Shown: positions 46,590 through 57,199 of the stretch, one piece after another
How the letters are laid out: the number at the start of each line of letters is the position of its first letter
Position numbering within the stretch: position 1 is the stretch's first letter
Assembly (NCBI GenBank): GCA_003640385.1
Contig: RCAB01000413.1
Location: forward strand, 1 to 57,199
From: Setaria digitata
Lineage: Eukaryota > Nematoda > Chromadorea > Rhabditida > Setariidae
DNA: 57,199 nucleotides
Direction of reading: 5' to 3'
Notes under the pieces: generated by a model
What the model saw: only the letters and a program-made list of their open reading frames with translations
Database searches by the model: none
What the model was told of the DNA's origin: nothing
Position numbers and translations under genes: made by a program

Positions 46590-49500
46590 ATGGGTAGGAA
46601 AGGACGTGGCAAAAGTGGAAATGGTAATAGAGGAAAAATCAAGCAAAGACCCAATGAAGAAATGATAAGTTCCAGTAGCCATTCTCGAGATGTCGAGGAT
46701 GATTCGAATCAGGAAACTTCCAGCACTAATGATCATCAGTCATTATATTCAGCTAAAGTTGTTCAGTGTACAGCATGCTTAAAACCGAAAGAGGAACGAC
46801 CCTGTAAGCTTTTTTTTTCGAATTAATTCTGTCTCATTAATTTTACCGGAAAAAAATTAACTTCTTGTTAGACAATTTTAACTTTTAAATAGTGGAATAA
46901 ATTTTTCGGAACTAGCGGCAGTAATAATTGAGTAATTTGGTGATCAAATGAAGCGAATTATTGCTAGAAAGCAAGATTTCTTGCATTATCGTCCTTTTTT
47001 TTGTGCTAATAAAATAAAACAACCTCTAAATAATCAGTAGTTTATAGAAGGAAAGAAATGGATGCGTAAAATATCAAATTTAAATCCATTACATTATATT
47101 TCCATTTCAGTTATCTTTTAATCGCTTTTTTCCCGCTCCCTCTCTGTCTCTTAAAAATCCTAACATTTTAGATTCCAATAAACCAACTGTGAAAGAAATA
47201 ATGAATATTTTGCGCGAATCAAAGCCATCAATAGAGAACGTGCGACGTAGTTTTCAGCTCCTTAATGAACTTCTCGATAATTATGAACCACCAGTTGCTG
47301 AAATCCATCGCCAAGGATTGGATATAGTTTTGGTTCAAGGAATTCAATTTGAGGTTTGTTTTTGCACTGCTATTACTTGAAAAGGAAAATAAAAATGCGT
47401 GAGCTTGCTTTTTTTTTCTCTCATTGCAGTAAAGCAGGAAGGATTAGACAGCACTGACATTTTTTCTGTAACTTTTGCGTTGCTTATTACATTTTTTTTC
47501 CACTTTTAATATGCAACAGCTCCTGGAAATTATTTAAAATCTACTTAAAGATCCATATTACAGAATTCCTTCGTTCAGTATTATGCTATTCATGCTCTTT
47601 CGGTAATTGCTAAACATATGAATGCGGTTCAATTAAAAAGTTTAGTGCCACGTGGATTATTAACAGGTCTTATGACTGTGCTACAACGAGACGTACTTTT
47701 CATTGTTCAAGAGGTGTGTTAATGCTATTATCTATTCTTTTTTCTTTTTATATAATCTGGACTAAAGGTTTTTGGTGTCAAATTACTAAAAGAATTCATT
47801 GTTGTCATGACCTGAAACTTTGGTAAAGTACCTTAAATAACATAGATTATATCAATAAATAAAACTTTAAGTATTTGTATGGAAAATTTCTAGGGCATTG
47901 AGGCATGTGCTAATATTGCTGTCAAGAGTGTTGCCTTACGCGATGTCATTGCTGCATGTGGTTCACTACATGTTAGCGAATTATTATGCAGATATTATCA
48001 AACAATATCTGCAGAATTTTCACGTGTTGTTGCATTCTTTCTACGTGACTTATGCAAACCGAAGCCAATTCCGGAATTTATCCAAAAACGTGTTGCAAAT
48101 GGTTCTCGTTTCCTTTTAAGACATCAGGTTGTTCTCTTCTGTTCTTAATTTCTTTTTTTTTTTTCGTCTGAATACTTGCATTCCGTTTCGGATCAAACCA
48201 AGTTCAGTCTTTATTATTGTTTTTATTGGAAAACTGTACTTCATTGGTTTAATAATTGTATTAATTTTATTGGTCAATTCTCAGCCTTGCTCTTTGTAAC
48301 CAAACTGTAGTAGATTTTCATTCCCTGCTCATCCTTGATTATCTTTGAATTTTTATCCTTTCTAAGAATCTCTTAAGTGTTTAAGCATATTTTTTCAACG
48401 TAAGTTATGAGCTGCAATTTACTTATTTCAACACTGAATATATCTTATTGGTTTGTTTGTTTTTCAAAAATAATGAATAATGTTCAAGAACAGCGAAGTT
48501 CGATTGGCTGCTTTGTCTGCCATTCTTGAAGTGGCTTCAAGCGAGAATTTCACGGTCATTTTCGACGATACTTACGTGGAGCTCATTTTGGCATTTCTCG
48601 ATAGTCCATATTCAGATGAAGTTAAAGCTGCATTTGATATTGCTGCGCAGTTACTAGTACAGCTTAATTGCAATACCGATGTAATTCTCATTCAGTTTTA
48701 AGAAAGTCTTTTTTACAAGCAAATTTTGCATCAGTTTAAAGATTGCTTTTAGAATTTTCCATCGCAATTTTTGGTTCAGAACAAAAGAGATAGAAGCGTA
48801 AATTATTTCTCGCAATTCAGTGCTAATAAGCTTAAAAAAAAAATGATGCATTTAGTAAAGTATGAATTGTCATCTTGTTTAAAATGGAGAGTGGTATAGC
48901 AAAGTAAGCGAGCATTCAGGAATTAATGTACTGTGTGTATGTATATATATATATATATATATTGCTTTAAGTTTATATAAATTAATATTTCAGACAATTA
49001 TTAAATTAGGATTTATCATGAAAATCTTACCTATACTTGCACGATATTCGGCACCCGATTTTGGTTTCCAAACATGTTCATTCTTGACAATTCTTCTGTC
49101 TAAAAGGAAGTATGTAGGATCCATACTGGAATCAGGACTAGTATTGTTGCTTTTTGGGCTTCTAGATGAGGCAAGTTCTTATTTTTTGTAGTAAGAAGAG
49201 TGCATAAATATTTTTGTAGTAAGAAGAGTGCATAAATAAATACATATCACTTATAAAATTTGGAAAAAAAAGAACTGAAAAATTACTCTTCAAAATTAGG
49301 ACAAATCGAATGCTGGAATTATTCTTCTGATATAGCTATTTATACCAATTACGCAGTGATACCATGTTAACAAACTTAAATAGCCAGAGCATTTTATTTC
49401 CTCGGTGCAAAATCTGCCAGAGTAAATATTTGTTATTTATTTAGGAATTTTTCGTATAGCAGAGTAATTTTATATATAAATTTGCTCGTTAAGGAGTATT

Positions 49501-50185
49501 CTGTTATTCAAAATTGCTATTTAGAAATGCCTTATTCCATCAAATAGACCTTTTTCTTTTTTTTAAGACATTATAAGCTGAAGTGTTATAAACTCTGTTA
49601 GAAGTGATTTTTAAAGTAAATTCATTTAAAGTATTCAAATTTTCAGGGTACCAAAGCTTACAGAAAAGCAGCTTATAAAGCATTACTTTCGATGTACAAG
49701 AATTTTGATTTCATTAATGCAATAAAATTAGCTGCAGAAACATATCTTAACAGAATGTGTAACATTCTTGCAAGTGATAATAATGATTACGTGTTATACG
49801 TCCTTAGTCTTATCAGTTATATGTTGGAAGCATGTTCAGAGCAAAAAGCGGAAGTTCAATTGGAGCTGATTACGGATTACATTAAAGTTTGTTTTGGGTT
49901 TCTTTATGTGAAATTATTTTTCGGCGTTTCAGACTGAATTTCAGATATTTTCGTCCTAAATAAGTAAAGCATATAATATCAGTCAAAAGCTTTTTAAAGC
50001 TCCATTTTTATCTGTTTCAGGAAACGGAAGCCTATGGACATATCATTGAATACATTGATAGCAAGCATTCCGAAATTCAAAGGTTGGCTCGTGAAATATA
50101 CAGTGTGTATTTAATTAACGCTGACTTCAGCGACATTAGTCAAGATAATTTGGAAGTCAGCGAATTAGTGGATCCACAAAATTAA
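46590..50185 (+). CDS. Divergent importin-alpha-like armadillo protein
   Basis: Eight exons (46590-46803, 47172-47353, 47564-47713, 47894-48127, 48489-48680, 48994-49170, 49647-49886, 50021-50185) give 517 residues in phase, the usual length for importin alpha. The start ATGGGT follows ACAAA. A basic N-terminus (GRKGRGKSGNGNRGKIKQRP) stands where the importin-beta-binding domain would be. The armadillo region then follows the family's order: IHALSVIAKHM, EACANIAVKS, VVAFFLRDLCKPKPIPEF, VRLAALSAILEVAS, then C-terminal helices. The positions that are Trp in the NLS-binding arrays are His, Ala/Glu and Phe here, and the whole protein has no Trp. It may carry special cargo or no classical NLS. Intron 6 has a textbook GC donor (GATGAG|GCAAGT at 49171), with no usable GT. 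AATAAA at 50785 is a distant candidate polyA signal. Confidence 0.85.
48942..48962. repeat. (TA)n microsatellite
   Basis: A short TA run in intron 5 of the importin-like gene, preceded by GTGTGTATG. Confidence 0.8.
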
Positions 50186-53100
50186 AATTTAGAATTTTGA
50201 GTCCAGAGAGATACTAAATAACGTTTCTACGTTGAAGAGATTCTACACAATGTTTGATACAGTGAAAAAAAAAAAAAAAATGTTCCGGTTCCTTAGGAAA
50301 ACATTCTCTGTTCACTGTTAATTTTTATTTTATCTTTTTTCATTTTAATAATGATGAATAATAATGGAAAAATAATTATTTTTAAAATTTCCAGTGAGGG
50401 TCGAAAAATCATTTGATTTTATCATTTATTATTTGGGGAGCACTTTTTTGTTGTTATTCCTGACAATTTTATGATCTCTTGCTTTTAACCGTTCATTTTC
50501 GCGCTTTTTATTTTGCTTCATTTGTAAAAATTTTTCCATTTATTAAGGTTCCCGTGCATAGTTTATTATGGAATCTTTTGCATCTTTTTTTTTTTCAGAA
50601 AAAATTTTCTTTAAAATAAGTCCGAGGAATGGTTTTTTTTTTTTTTTTTTTTTACAGCTTGGATTTTTAGCACATCGGAAAATTGAGGCAGATGCCCAAA
50701 AACACACTCTTTTTTGTTAATTTGGCCGGTTTTGTTCAGTAGTAATTCCTTCATGATTATGGAACAAAGTGTATTTTAGTAAGGAATAAAATTTTTATTT
50801 TTTTTTTTCGTGAAGTGTATATCAATCAAATGAATGAGTCTTTTGAGAACAGCACGAATAAAATCGCTGGGCTAAAAGGGCAAGGAAAAACTTTGCAATA
50901 TAGACTGAAGAAAATTTAATGGAAGTCGAACTCGAAGTTTGAAAGATAAAACAAACTAACTTTAGGAAGTGATGGTCTCGACGTTCTTCCCACTTATAAT
51001 TATGGAATACAATTATCTCTATCATTCATTTGTCCTCAGACAAAGTTAAAATTGAAAATTTACCTATGCGGCATTCGGAATAGTCTAAATTCTATTTTGA
51101 GATACAACTGAAAGTTCATATGAAAGCTATGATGCTAAATGGATAGCATTTTTAATGCCTCGTACGTATGGAATTGTTGAATTTATTGATATAGTACTTT
51201 TTCATGCATCTCTCAAACGAATACAGGAAACCAATTCCAGTAATTCATTCTCACTTCTATCACTAACTGCGATTCTCCTCATCATTTCTTCTTTCAAATG
51301 CATATAGCACCATTCTGAATTTTCGTGCATTACTCATGAAATTTAATTATTTTTTCGAAGATTCCATTAAATTTGATCGAAATTTAGAAAATTGAGAAAT
51401 TGTAAAAATTGAAACAGAAAGACTGCAATGTTTTTTCTTTTATTTTAGAAAAAGTTTTTACAGTCGAAATTTCCTGATTTCGAAAAATTTTCTACAAAAG
51501 GTGCAGTTGTAATTTTATAATTTTTAAAATATTTGCTTGCACGTTTTATATCGACATTGTTTTGAAAGACTAAAACTGAAAAATATTTTAAAGACAGAGA
51601 CAATTTAATTTTTAAGGTTTCAAAATTTTTTTTTAAAAAAAAAAAAGAAGTTTTCCGTTGCCAAAATTTTATGTAATTATAGATATCTCAAAAAAAAAAA
51701 AAAAAAAAAAAAGCCATTTTATATCATACCAAGCATTTTCAGTGTAACTCTTGAGAAAAAGCACATTTTAAGAGTGAACATCAAATATGAATTCAGCGAA
51801 TCTAAATATTAAAGTTGGTTTCGCTAGATTACCTTTTTAGACTGAAAAGAATAGAATATTTGAAACTGCTCAAAAAATATTTTTGTTTTGAAATTATCCA
51901 TCATTTCATGTCGTAAAATGCAAATTCATGCAAAAAAAAAAAAAAAAAAAGTTGTCAGTGCCTTCATTTCAGTATCATCTGAATTCCACGAATCTAAATT
52001 AAATATTTCGGTAAGCTTACGCAATTAAACTTATAAAATCGAAAGCAGAAGATGCAGTTGTAACTTGGAATAGCAGCTTTCAGTGTGATGATATATACCG
52101 TCATTGATAACATTAGCATTTCTTCATCAAGAATTTTGAAAACTCCAAATTATAATGATTTAATAATTGCTATCGTGACGATCTTTTTACATGACTTGCT
52201 TTCATATTATTAAAATTTCTCCTCATCCAACTTGAGAGTCCAATCAGTAACATTATTTCTTTTTTTTTTTTTTTTTTTTCTTTAAATATCGTTAATCATT
52301 GCAAACATCCACTGGCTATTAGATAACGTTTGCTCATGACAAATAATAATAAAAATATTTCCTAATAGATAATGAGGCTTGTAAATAAATACATTCATAG
52401 CAGTGATAGATACAGAACTACTACTAAAAGCTAAAAGCCACATAAATATAATTATTAGCAAATAAGTATAAGTTTGTTGATAATAACTAATATGTATTAA
52501 AATATCATTGCCGCAGGTAATATTAGTAATTAGGTTACCAGTTAGTAAATAATTTAGCTTGCAAATAAGTTTCTTAACATAAAATACATTATGTTGAATG
52601 TGGAAAGCATTTTGATAAATCGATATTATTAAAATTTTGTAGGAAGATTATTGATATCAACTTATTTAGGATTACAAAATGTTGGAATGACCGCATTATT
52701 GATGATATTATATTGAAAGGACCTATTTTATATGCCCAGGATAAGATATCAAGCGATAGACTGATCAACGAAATGGTGATGAAGATTTCATATTGCTTGT
52801 GAATGGAAGCGATATGACAATGAAGCCTAGATATTTTATAATTCGTCGGCTAAAACATATATTTTGTAACTTGTTTGGTATTTTCATAATTATTTAACAG
52901 CGAATGTCAAACAAAATCCACTGTTCACGATAAAGCAGAAATTCATTGTTATCAATGAATGCAATTATTTCATAGATAAATATTATAAAATAAAAACTAG
53001 TAGCAAAGTGTTATTTTATTAGGAGGCACAAATTAATCCCAACGGAAAAAAATTTGTTAGGAGATGTTGTGTCTCAAAAGTCTTAATATAAGAAATGAGA

Positions 53101-53820
53101 CATTTGAACGAAGGGAAAAATATCAAAATGTTTCCGGTTAAGGGAAAATAAAAAAAGTGTCGACAAATTCTCAAAAAAAAATCGCAATGTCATCTAAATT
53201 AGGATAATGATGGAAATCAATGAATTAAAAATAAAATGAAATTTCAACAGAATTCTAATTTTAAACCCCAGAAAAATATGAAGCAACCTATGATAGCCTG
53301 TAGACGAAGAACAACCAAAATTATTGCTGCTTCCGAGTTGACTAAATGCCACTGAAATAGAGTTCAGAATAAATCAACTCAAGTCATGCACTAATATTTC
53401 AGAATGTGAGTGTAATTTATCCAGAAAATGCCAGGTTCAAAATTCTCTTACCAAAATATACTATTGCGAAAGTGGAATGAAAGATCTGTTGAAAATTTCG
53501 GCATTTAATCTAAAACAACATGCAAAGCCTGACTTTGTTGTTATGAATTAACTGCAATAATCAAGCAATTCCTTAACTATGCTTAGTTAGCATTTTAATA
53601 TTCTTCCCGAATCGAAGCTTTGTTACATTATGCTTAATTATAGTGAATAGACAAATCAGTTAACATCCTCAGTGAATCAGTGAATTATAAACTAACATAC
53701 ACTTCAAAAATCAGCTAGAAAAACAGCATCTAATAAAACTTTTAAAGAAGAGAGTTAAAATAACGGTATTAAAAAGTATAACTGCAAAGGAAAAGAAAAA
53801 ATTTGGCAGAATAAAAATGG
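50186..53820. other. Intergenic, no gene recognised
   Basis: Includes the 3' UTR of the importin-like gene. Long A or T tracts recur (50630-50655, 51690-51712, 51932-51950, 52259-52279). The minus frame at 50822-51025 and other short frames lack supporting signals. Confidence 0.55.
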
Positions 53821-53982
53821 CTATTTCTAAAAAAAGATGATTGGTACAATAGAGAAGATGCAGCATGCAGGAGAATCAAATTAACCGAAAAGCAAATTAA
53901 ACGTTTTAATGAATTTGATAAAAATATTTTCAAAGAAAATTCCGCAGCACTGAAGCGTTCGGATAAGATTGCTATAAGTTAA
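53811..53982 (+). pseudogene. Short coding-like stretch, unknown
   Basis: An open plus frame without an ATG, bounded by TAA upstream and TAA at about 53980, reads KKDDWYNREDAACRRIKL, then KQIKRFNEFDKN and ALKRSDKIAIS. The charged helical composition and lack of A/T homopolymer bias look protein-derived. No clear acceptor leads in, and no family is recognised. It may be a terminal exon or a decayed fragment. Confidence 0.3.
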
Positions 53983-54308
53983 AGCATAATTTTCAAAATA
54001 CTTACTATACTGCGTCTACATTCTTGATTGGCGGATTCATTGCTCCCTCCCATAGATTCAAATTATTTGTCGCAAATACTGGACAATGAAAATTCAATTT
54101 CTTATAATTATTGCTGTTTTAATTCTACTGATATGTATTAAATCAAATTCTTGAAATAATTTATGACGAGAATTTCCTAGGATGAATAGGATGAGAAAAT
54201 AACTACAAGACATTTTATATTTGCTACCGTTCAGGTGAACCACGTGAATTTGTTGCTGATTATTTTGATAAGAAATGATAAGAAAGGGAAATTTCGAACC
54301 TTTTAACA

Positions 54309-54494
54309 ATGACGGCAAGATTTTTCCAATGCATTGGCGAACGACTTTTGCATCATTTCTTCAACGAGAAAACTTTCGAACTTCCATCGGTCATTTATTT
54401 TATAAATTTGGTAATCAATTTTACTTTCAATAAATGTAACGGAATACCCGAAAGAGAAAATATAGCCAAATTTGTTTCACATAATTTATTTTGA
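54309..54494 (+). CDS. Doubtful small ORF, 61 codons
   Basis: ATG in a good context (AACAATGACGG) opens a frame starting MTARFFQCIGERLLHHFF. The first 35 codons look coding-like, the remainder AT-driven. A GTAATC donor after VIYFINL (about 54412) could end a first exon. No partner exon or family was found. Confidence 0.2.
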   Translation: MTARFFQCIGERLLHHFFNEKTFELPSVIYFINLVINFTFNKCNGIPERENIAKFVSHNLF

Positions 54495-54739
54495 TAATTT
54501 ACAAATAATAAGCTTAAATTTTAGACTGATATTTAAATAGCTCACAGTTAACTTTTTTGCTTTTTTGTTTTTTGTTTTTTTTTTTGATTCTGAACTCAAG
54601 TTCTGTAGTTTTTTTTTAGCAAAAGAAGAAATTCTAAATCTGCTTCAATATTCCATTTCATTTAGATATGTAGCAAATTTTCAGTAATTAAAATCTGATG
54701 TGCCATTGAAACCAGAAAGTCTATTTAATGAAAAAGAAA

Positions 54740-55245
54740 GAGACTGAAAAGCATGCAAAAAGTGTCCAGAAAGACGTAGCATATTACGAAAGGAAAACGA
54801 GGCAAAAAAAAATGGGCATGCAATAAGTGTGAATGATAAAGAAGAGGTAATCGGTTATCATTTTGCTTCAGTAAATATCAAGTTGGAGAAAAGAAAAAAG
54901 CATGAAGTAAATAAAATTAGGAACCCATAAAAATGTTATCATCAGAAAAAAAAAAGAAAAAGGAAGAGAAAAAGATGTAAAAAGCATGCAGAAATGAAAG
55001 TAAGAAAAAATTGCGTGCACTAATCCATTAATGAAACGAAGGAAAGTGTATTCGAGAAAGACAAATTAGATGAAAAGCATGCAATAAGTTCCAGCAGCAA
55101 AAAAAATTTTGTTGGTTATAGAGAGCATGCAGTGAGTATGACAATAGCAAAACAAAAAAAGAACACATGCAGTAAATAAAATTAGAAAACCAATAAAAAT
55201 GTTATAAACAAAAAAAAATTATGTAAAAAGCATGCAAAAGATTAA
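54740..55245. repeat. GCATGC-containing degenerate repeat cluster
   Basis: The word GCATGC or CATGCA recurs at least seven times in about 500 bases, often as AAAAGCATGCA. Two longer blocks about 250 bases apart, from about 54901 and 55167 (AGTAAATAAAATTAGGAAC versus AGTAAATAAAATTAGAAAA), each continue with ATAAAAATGTTAT and later GTAAAAAGCATGCA. This is a diverged tandem duplication with a short motif inside it. Confidence 0.7.
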
Positions 55246-56487
55246 CATTCTTGAAAAAAAAAAAAAAAAAAAAAAATAGAAGAGGAATGAACACAAAGTA
55301 ATAAATCAAAAACAAAAATCCATGCAAAATAAATAAATAAAATGAAAAAAATTCCTATTCTAATACCTATCTTCTCGTTTTTTAAACCCTAAATGACAAA
55401 TATTTTTTTAGAGCTTATTTAAAATAATTTTGCTATCTTCTCAAATTATTTCAAAAGTTCTAACCCGGACAAATATTGCTAACTTTTAAGGACATCTGCG
55501 GAAGCAAATGCTAGTCAGGGGTATGTACAGAAGTGGTATCAGCTCTCGAAGGAAAAAAAATTGTTAAACTAACCAACAAATGCAAGAGATCAATTAATAT
55601 TAATAAGCTGATATCAGATAAACTGTTACACACGACACAAAAGGAAACGTGTGAGAAAACCAAATCAAATGATCCCCACTAACTAGTTATTGCGAAAAAT
55701 TTGTCAACTTTGAGAAAATAGCATAAACTTCAAAACTGGTGCCCAAAATTTCTTCACATAAATTGCTGGAGTTCTTTCTTCACAGGTTCAAGGTGTCGAT
55801 AGGAATTACAATTCTTACAAATTACAATATTACCAAATAGTCGATGAGAATAAACTGCAAAAGTAATTTAAAAAAAAATCAAATATGTTAAATAAAAAGA
55901 TTTTCAAAAAAAAAAAAAAAAACAGATAAATGAAAGAAAAATGTTAAATACGAAATTTAAAAAAAAAAAAAAAAAAAAGAAGCAGCACAACCGGATTCTG
56001 ATATAAATCTATGGCTTAGTATCAGAAAAGGACAATCTAAAATACATCCAAGCATTCATAGTTTTAGAATTACTTAAAATCTTGCACCGATACAGCTTTG
56101 CGTCTAATACGTAGAATATCTCAATGTGTTAAAGTCGTCATAAATTTCTTCCACTCGTTGTCAGAATTCAGTTGCAGTGCTACTACTCACAAATATTATT
56201 AAAAAGGCAATTTTTCTTTTTTTTTTTTTAAATTTGTTTTTTATTTTTTAATTTCTTTTTTTTGAATTCTTCTGATTTTTTCTTTATTACTTTTTTAAAT
56301 TTTTTTATCTTTTTTTTTTTTGATTTTTATCTTTTTATTATTTTTTTTATTATTTTTAAGTTTTTTTCCTAATTTTTTCTTTTTTTCTGTTTCTTTTTAA
56401 ATTTTTTCCTTTTTCATTTTTTTTTTCTTTTTTATTTTTCTTCAATTTTTCTCCACTATTTGCTTTATAGATTACACTAACCGACTT

Positions 56488-56488
<1 letters not shown>
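55246..56488. other. Low-complexity A- then T-rich spacer
   Basis: A-rich tracts at 55254-55276, 55903-55922 and 55958-55980 are followed by about 250 bases of almost pure T with scattered C and A (56210-56460). No gene is seen. Confidence 0.7.

Positions 56489-56527
<39 letters not shown>
56489..56527. repeat. (CT)n microsatellite
   Basis: About 19 CT units directly after the T-rich block, upstream of a GC-richer segment. Confidence 0.9.
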
Positions 56528-56529
<2 letters not shown>

Positions 56530-56745
56530 GAATCAAATGATTGAAGCAGGCGTTGACAGGCTAACCGCATAGGAAGAGCTATAAAAATTTCGACTGACCT
56601 GAAAGTACTTATTAGTCATTCGATAAGATCATTGCTTAAATCTCATTTATTGCAACTAAATGAATTCTCTGATCTCAAAACTATGCTTCAAAATATAACT
56701 CACGTTAAACGTAGAGATAAGATACTACAAATCCTCTACTTCTAC

Positions 56746-56889
56746 CCACAAGTTCCAATCTTCGGCGCTTCACGTGCCTTTCGCTCAATACGGCCGCAGA
56801 TGCCCTTGGACATTCTGCAATCGCTGTCCTTTGCTCGGCTGTATACCCAGATGGCATCAGGAGGTAATGCCTGCAACAGCTGCAAAAAC
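56746..56889 (-). CDS. Possible internal exon of a partial gene
   Basis: On the minus strand a strong acceptor (TTTTCTATATTTCAG) and a donor (GTAGAAG) bound 144 bases that are far more GC-rich than their surroundings. Two minus frames are open. One reads LLQALPPDAIWVYSRAKD and SDCRMSKGICGRIERKARE; the other reads CCRHYLLMPSGYTAEQ and is Arg-rich later. The plus strand is also open. The rest of the gene would lie to the right, mostly outside the window. No family is recognised. Confidence 0.35.
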
Positions 56890-57199
56890 CTGAAATATAG
56901 AAAATATATTAGCTAATTTCGTCCAATGCCAACTATCAGGAACTAGCATTTAGAAAAAGAAAAATATTTATATGAATATAAAACAAATGTAAATATTAAA
57001 AAAAAATTGAAGCATGAATTGGCCATCCTTTCACCGAGCCATATCGTCTGCTGCACATGTTTGTTGCACACTAAAAATTTGGACTCAATATTATACACAC
57101 ATATGCGTGGAAATTTTATCATTTGAGAAATAATTTTTATAAATGCTTTGGTTTTGTTTTGCAAGCAATACTACAATCTAATATTTAAAAAAAAAAAAA
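56890..57199. other. Window end, nothing firm
   Basis: A minus frame at 56943-57164 is open, with a plausible stretch (NIESKFLVCNKHVQQTIWLGERM), but no splice signal ties it to the exon at 56746-56889. The window ends in a run of A. Confidence 0.4.

Overview
The window is a nuclear contig from a nematode. It is very AT-rich, with long A/T homopolymers and many short introns. It carries two cuticle collagens with the nematode N-terminal cuticle domain. Several first coding exons sit just downstream of a polypyrimidine-AG that looks like a spliced-leader acceptor. The base composition and intron style suggest a clade III (filarial/spirurid) worm, but that placement is an inference. All exon models below were joined by hand by matching reading frames and splice signals; lengths and phases add up for the eight main genes. 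No rRNA, tRNA, CRISPR array or intact transposon was recognised.

Layout, left to right: (1) 0.95-1.34 kb +, a possible small Cys-containing protein (weak). (2) 4.07-5.79 kb +, a 188-residue four-helix membrane protein of unknown function. (3) 7.59-9.24 kb - and (4) 15.55-18.32 kb -, two tandem cuticle collagens with RxxR processing sites, arranged like the adjacent dpy-2/dpy-10 pair of C. elegans. (5) 23.57-26.88 kb +, an alpha-arrestin with a PPxY motif. (6) 28.69-35.58 kb +, a 21-exon Cys-loop ligand-gated ion channel with a very long acidic, glycosylation-rich N-terminal extension and an unusual EGR sequence where anion channels have PAR. (7) 36.03-40.70 kb -, Dishevelled (DIX, basic region, PDZ, DEP), tail-to-tail with the channel. 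(8) 42.44-44.53 kb -, a Rho-like protein that has lost the key nucleotide-binding residues. (9) 46.59-50.19 kb +, an importin-alpha-like protein without a single tryptophan. The last 7 kb is mostly gene-poor, with low-complexity tracts, a GCATGC-bearing repeat cluster and a few decayed or partial coding-like stretches.

The genes do not form one obvious pathway. The two collagens belong to cuticle building, Dishevelled to Wnt/polarity signalling, the alpha-arrestin to ubiquitin-linked trafficking, and the channel to synaptic or neuromuscular signalling. Unusual themes are three proteins that keep a family fold but lose its signature residues (channel selectivity filter, GTPase boxes, importin Trp array), an apparently high number of GC-AG introns (4 of about 65), and four assembly joins marked by a single N, three of them flanked by duplicated sequence, one of which duplicates a channel exon.
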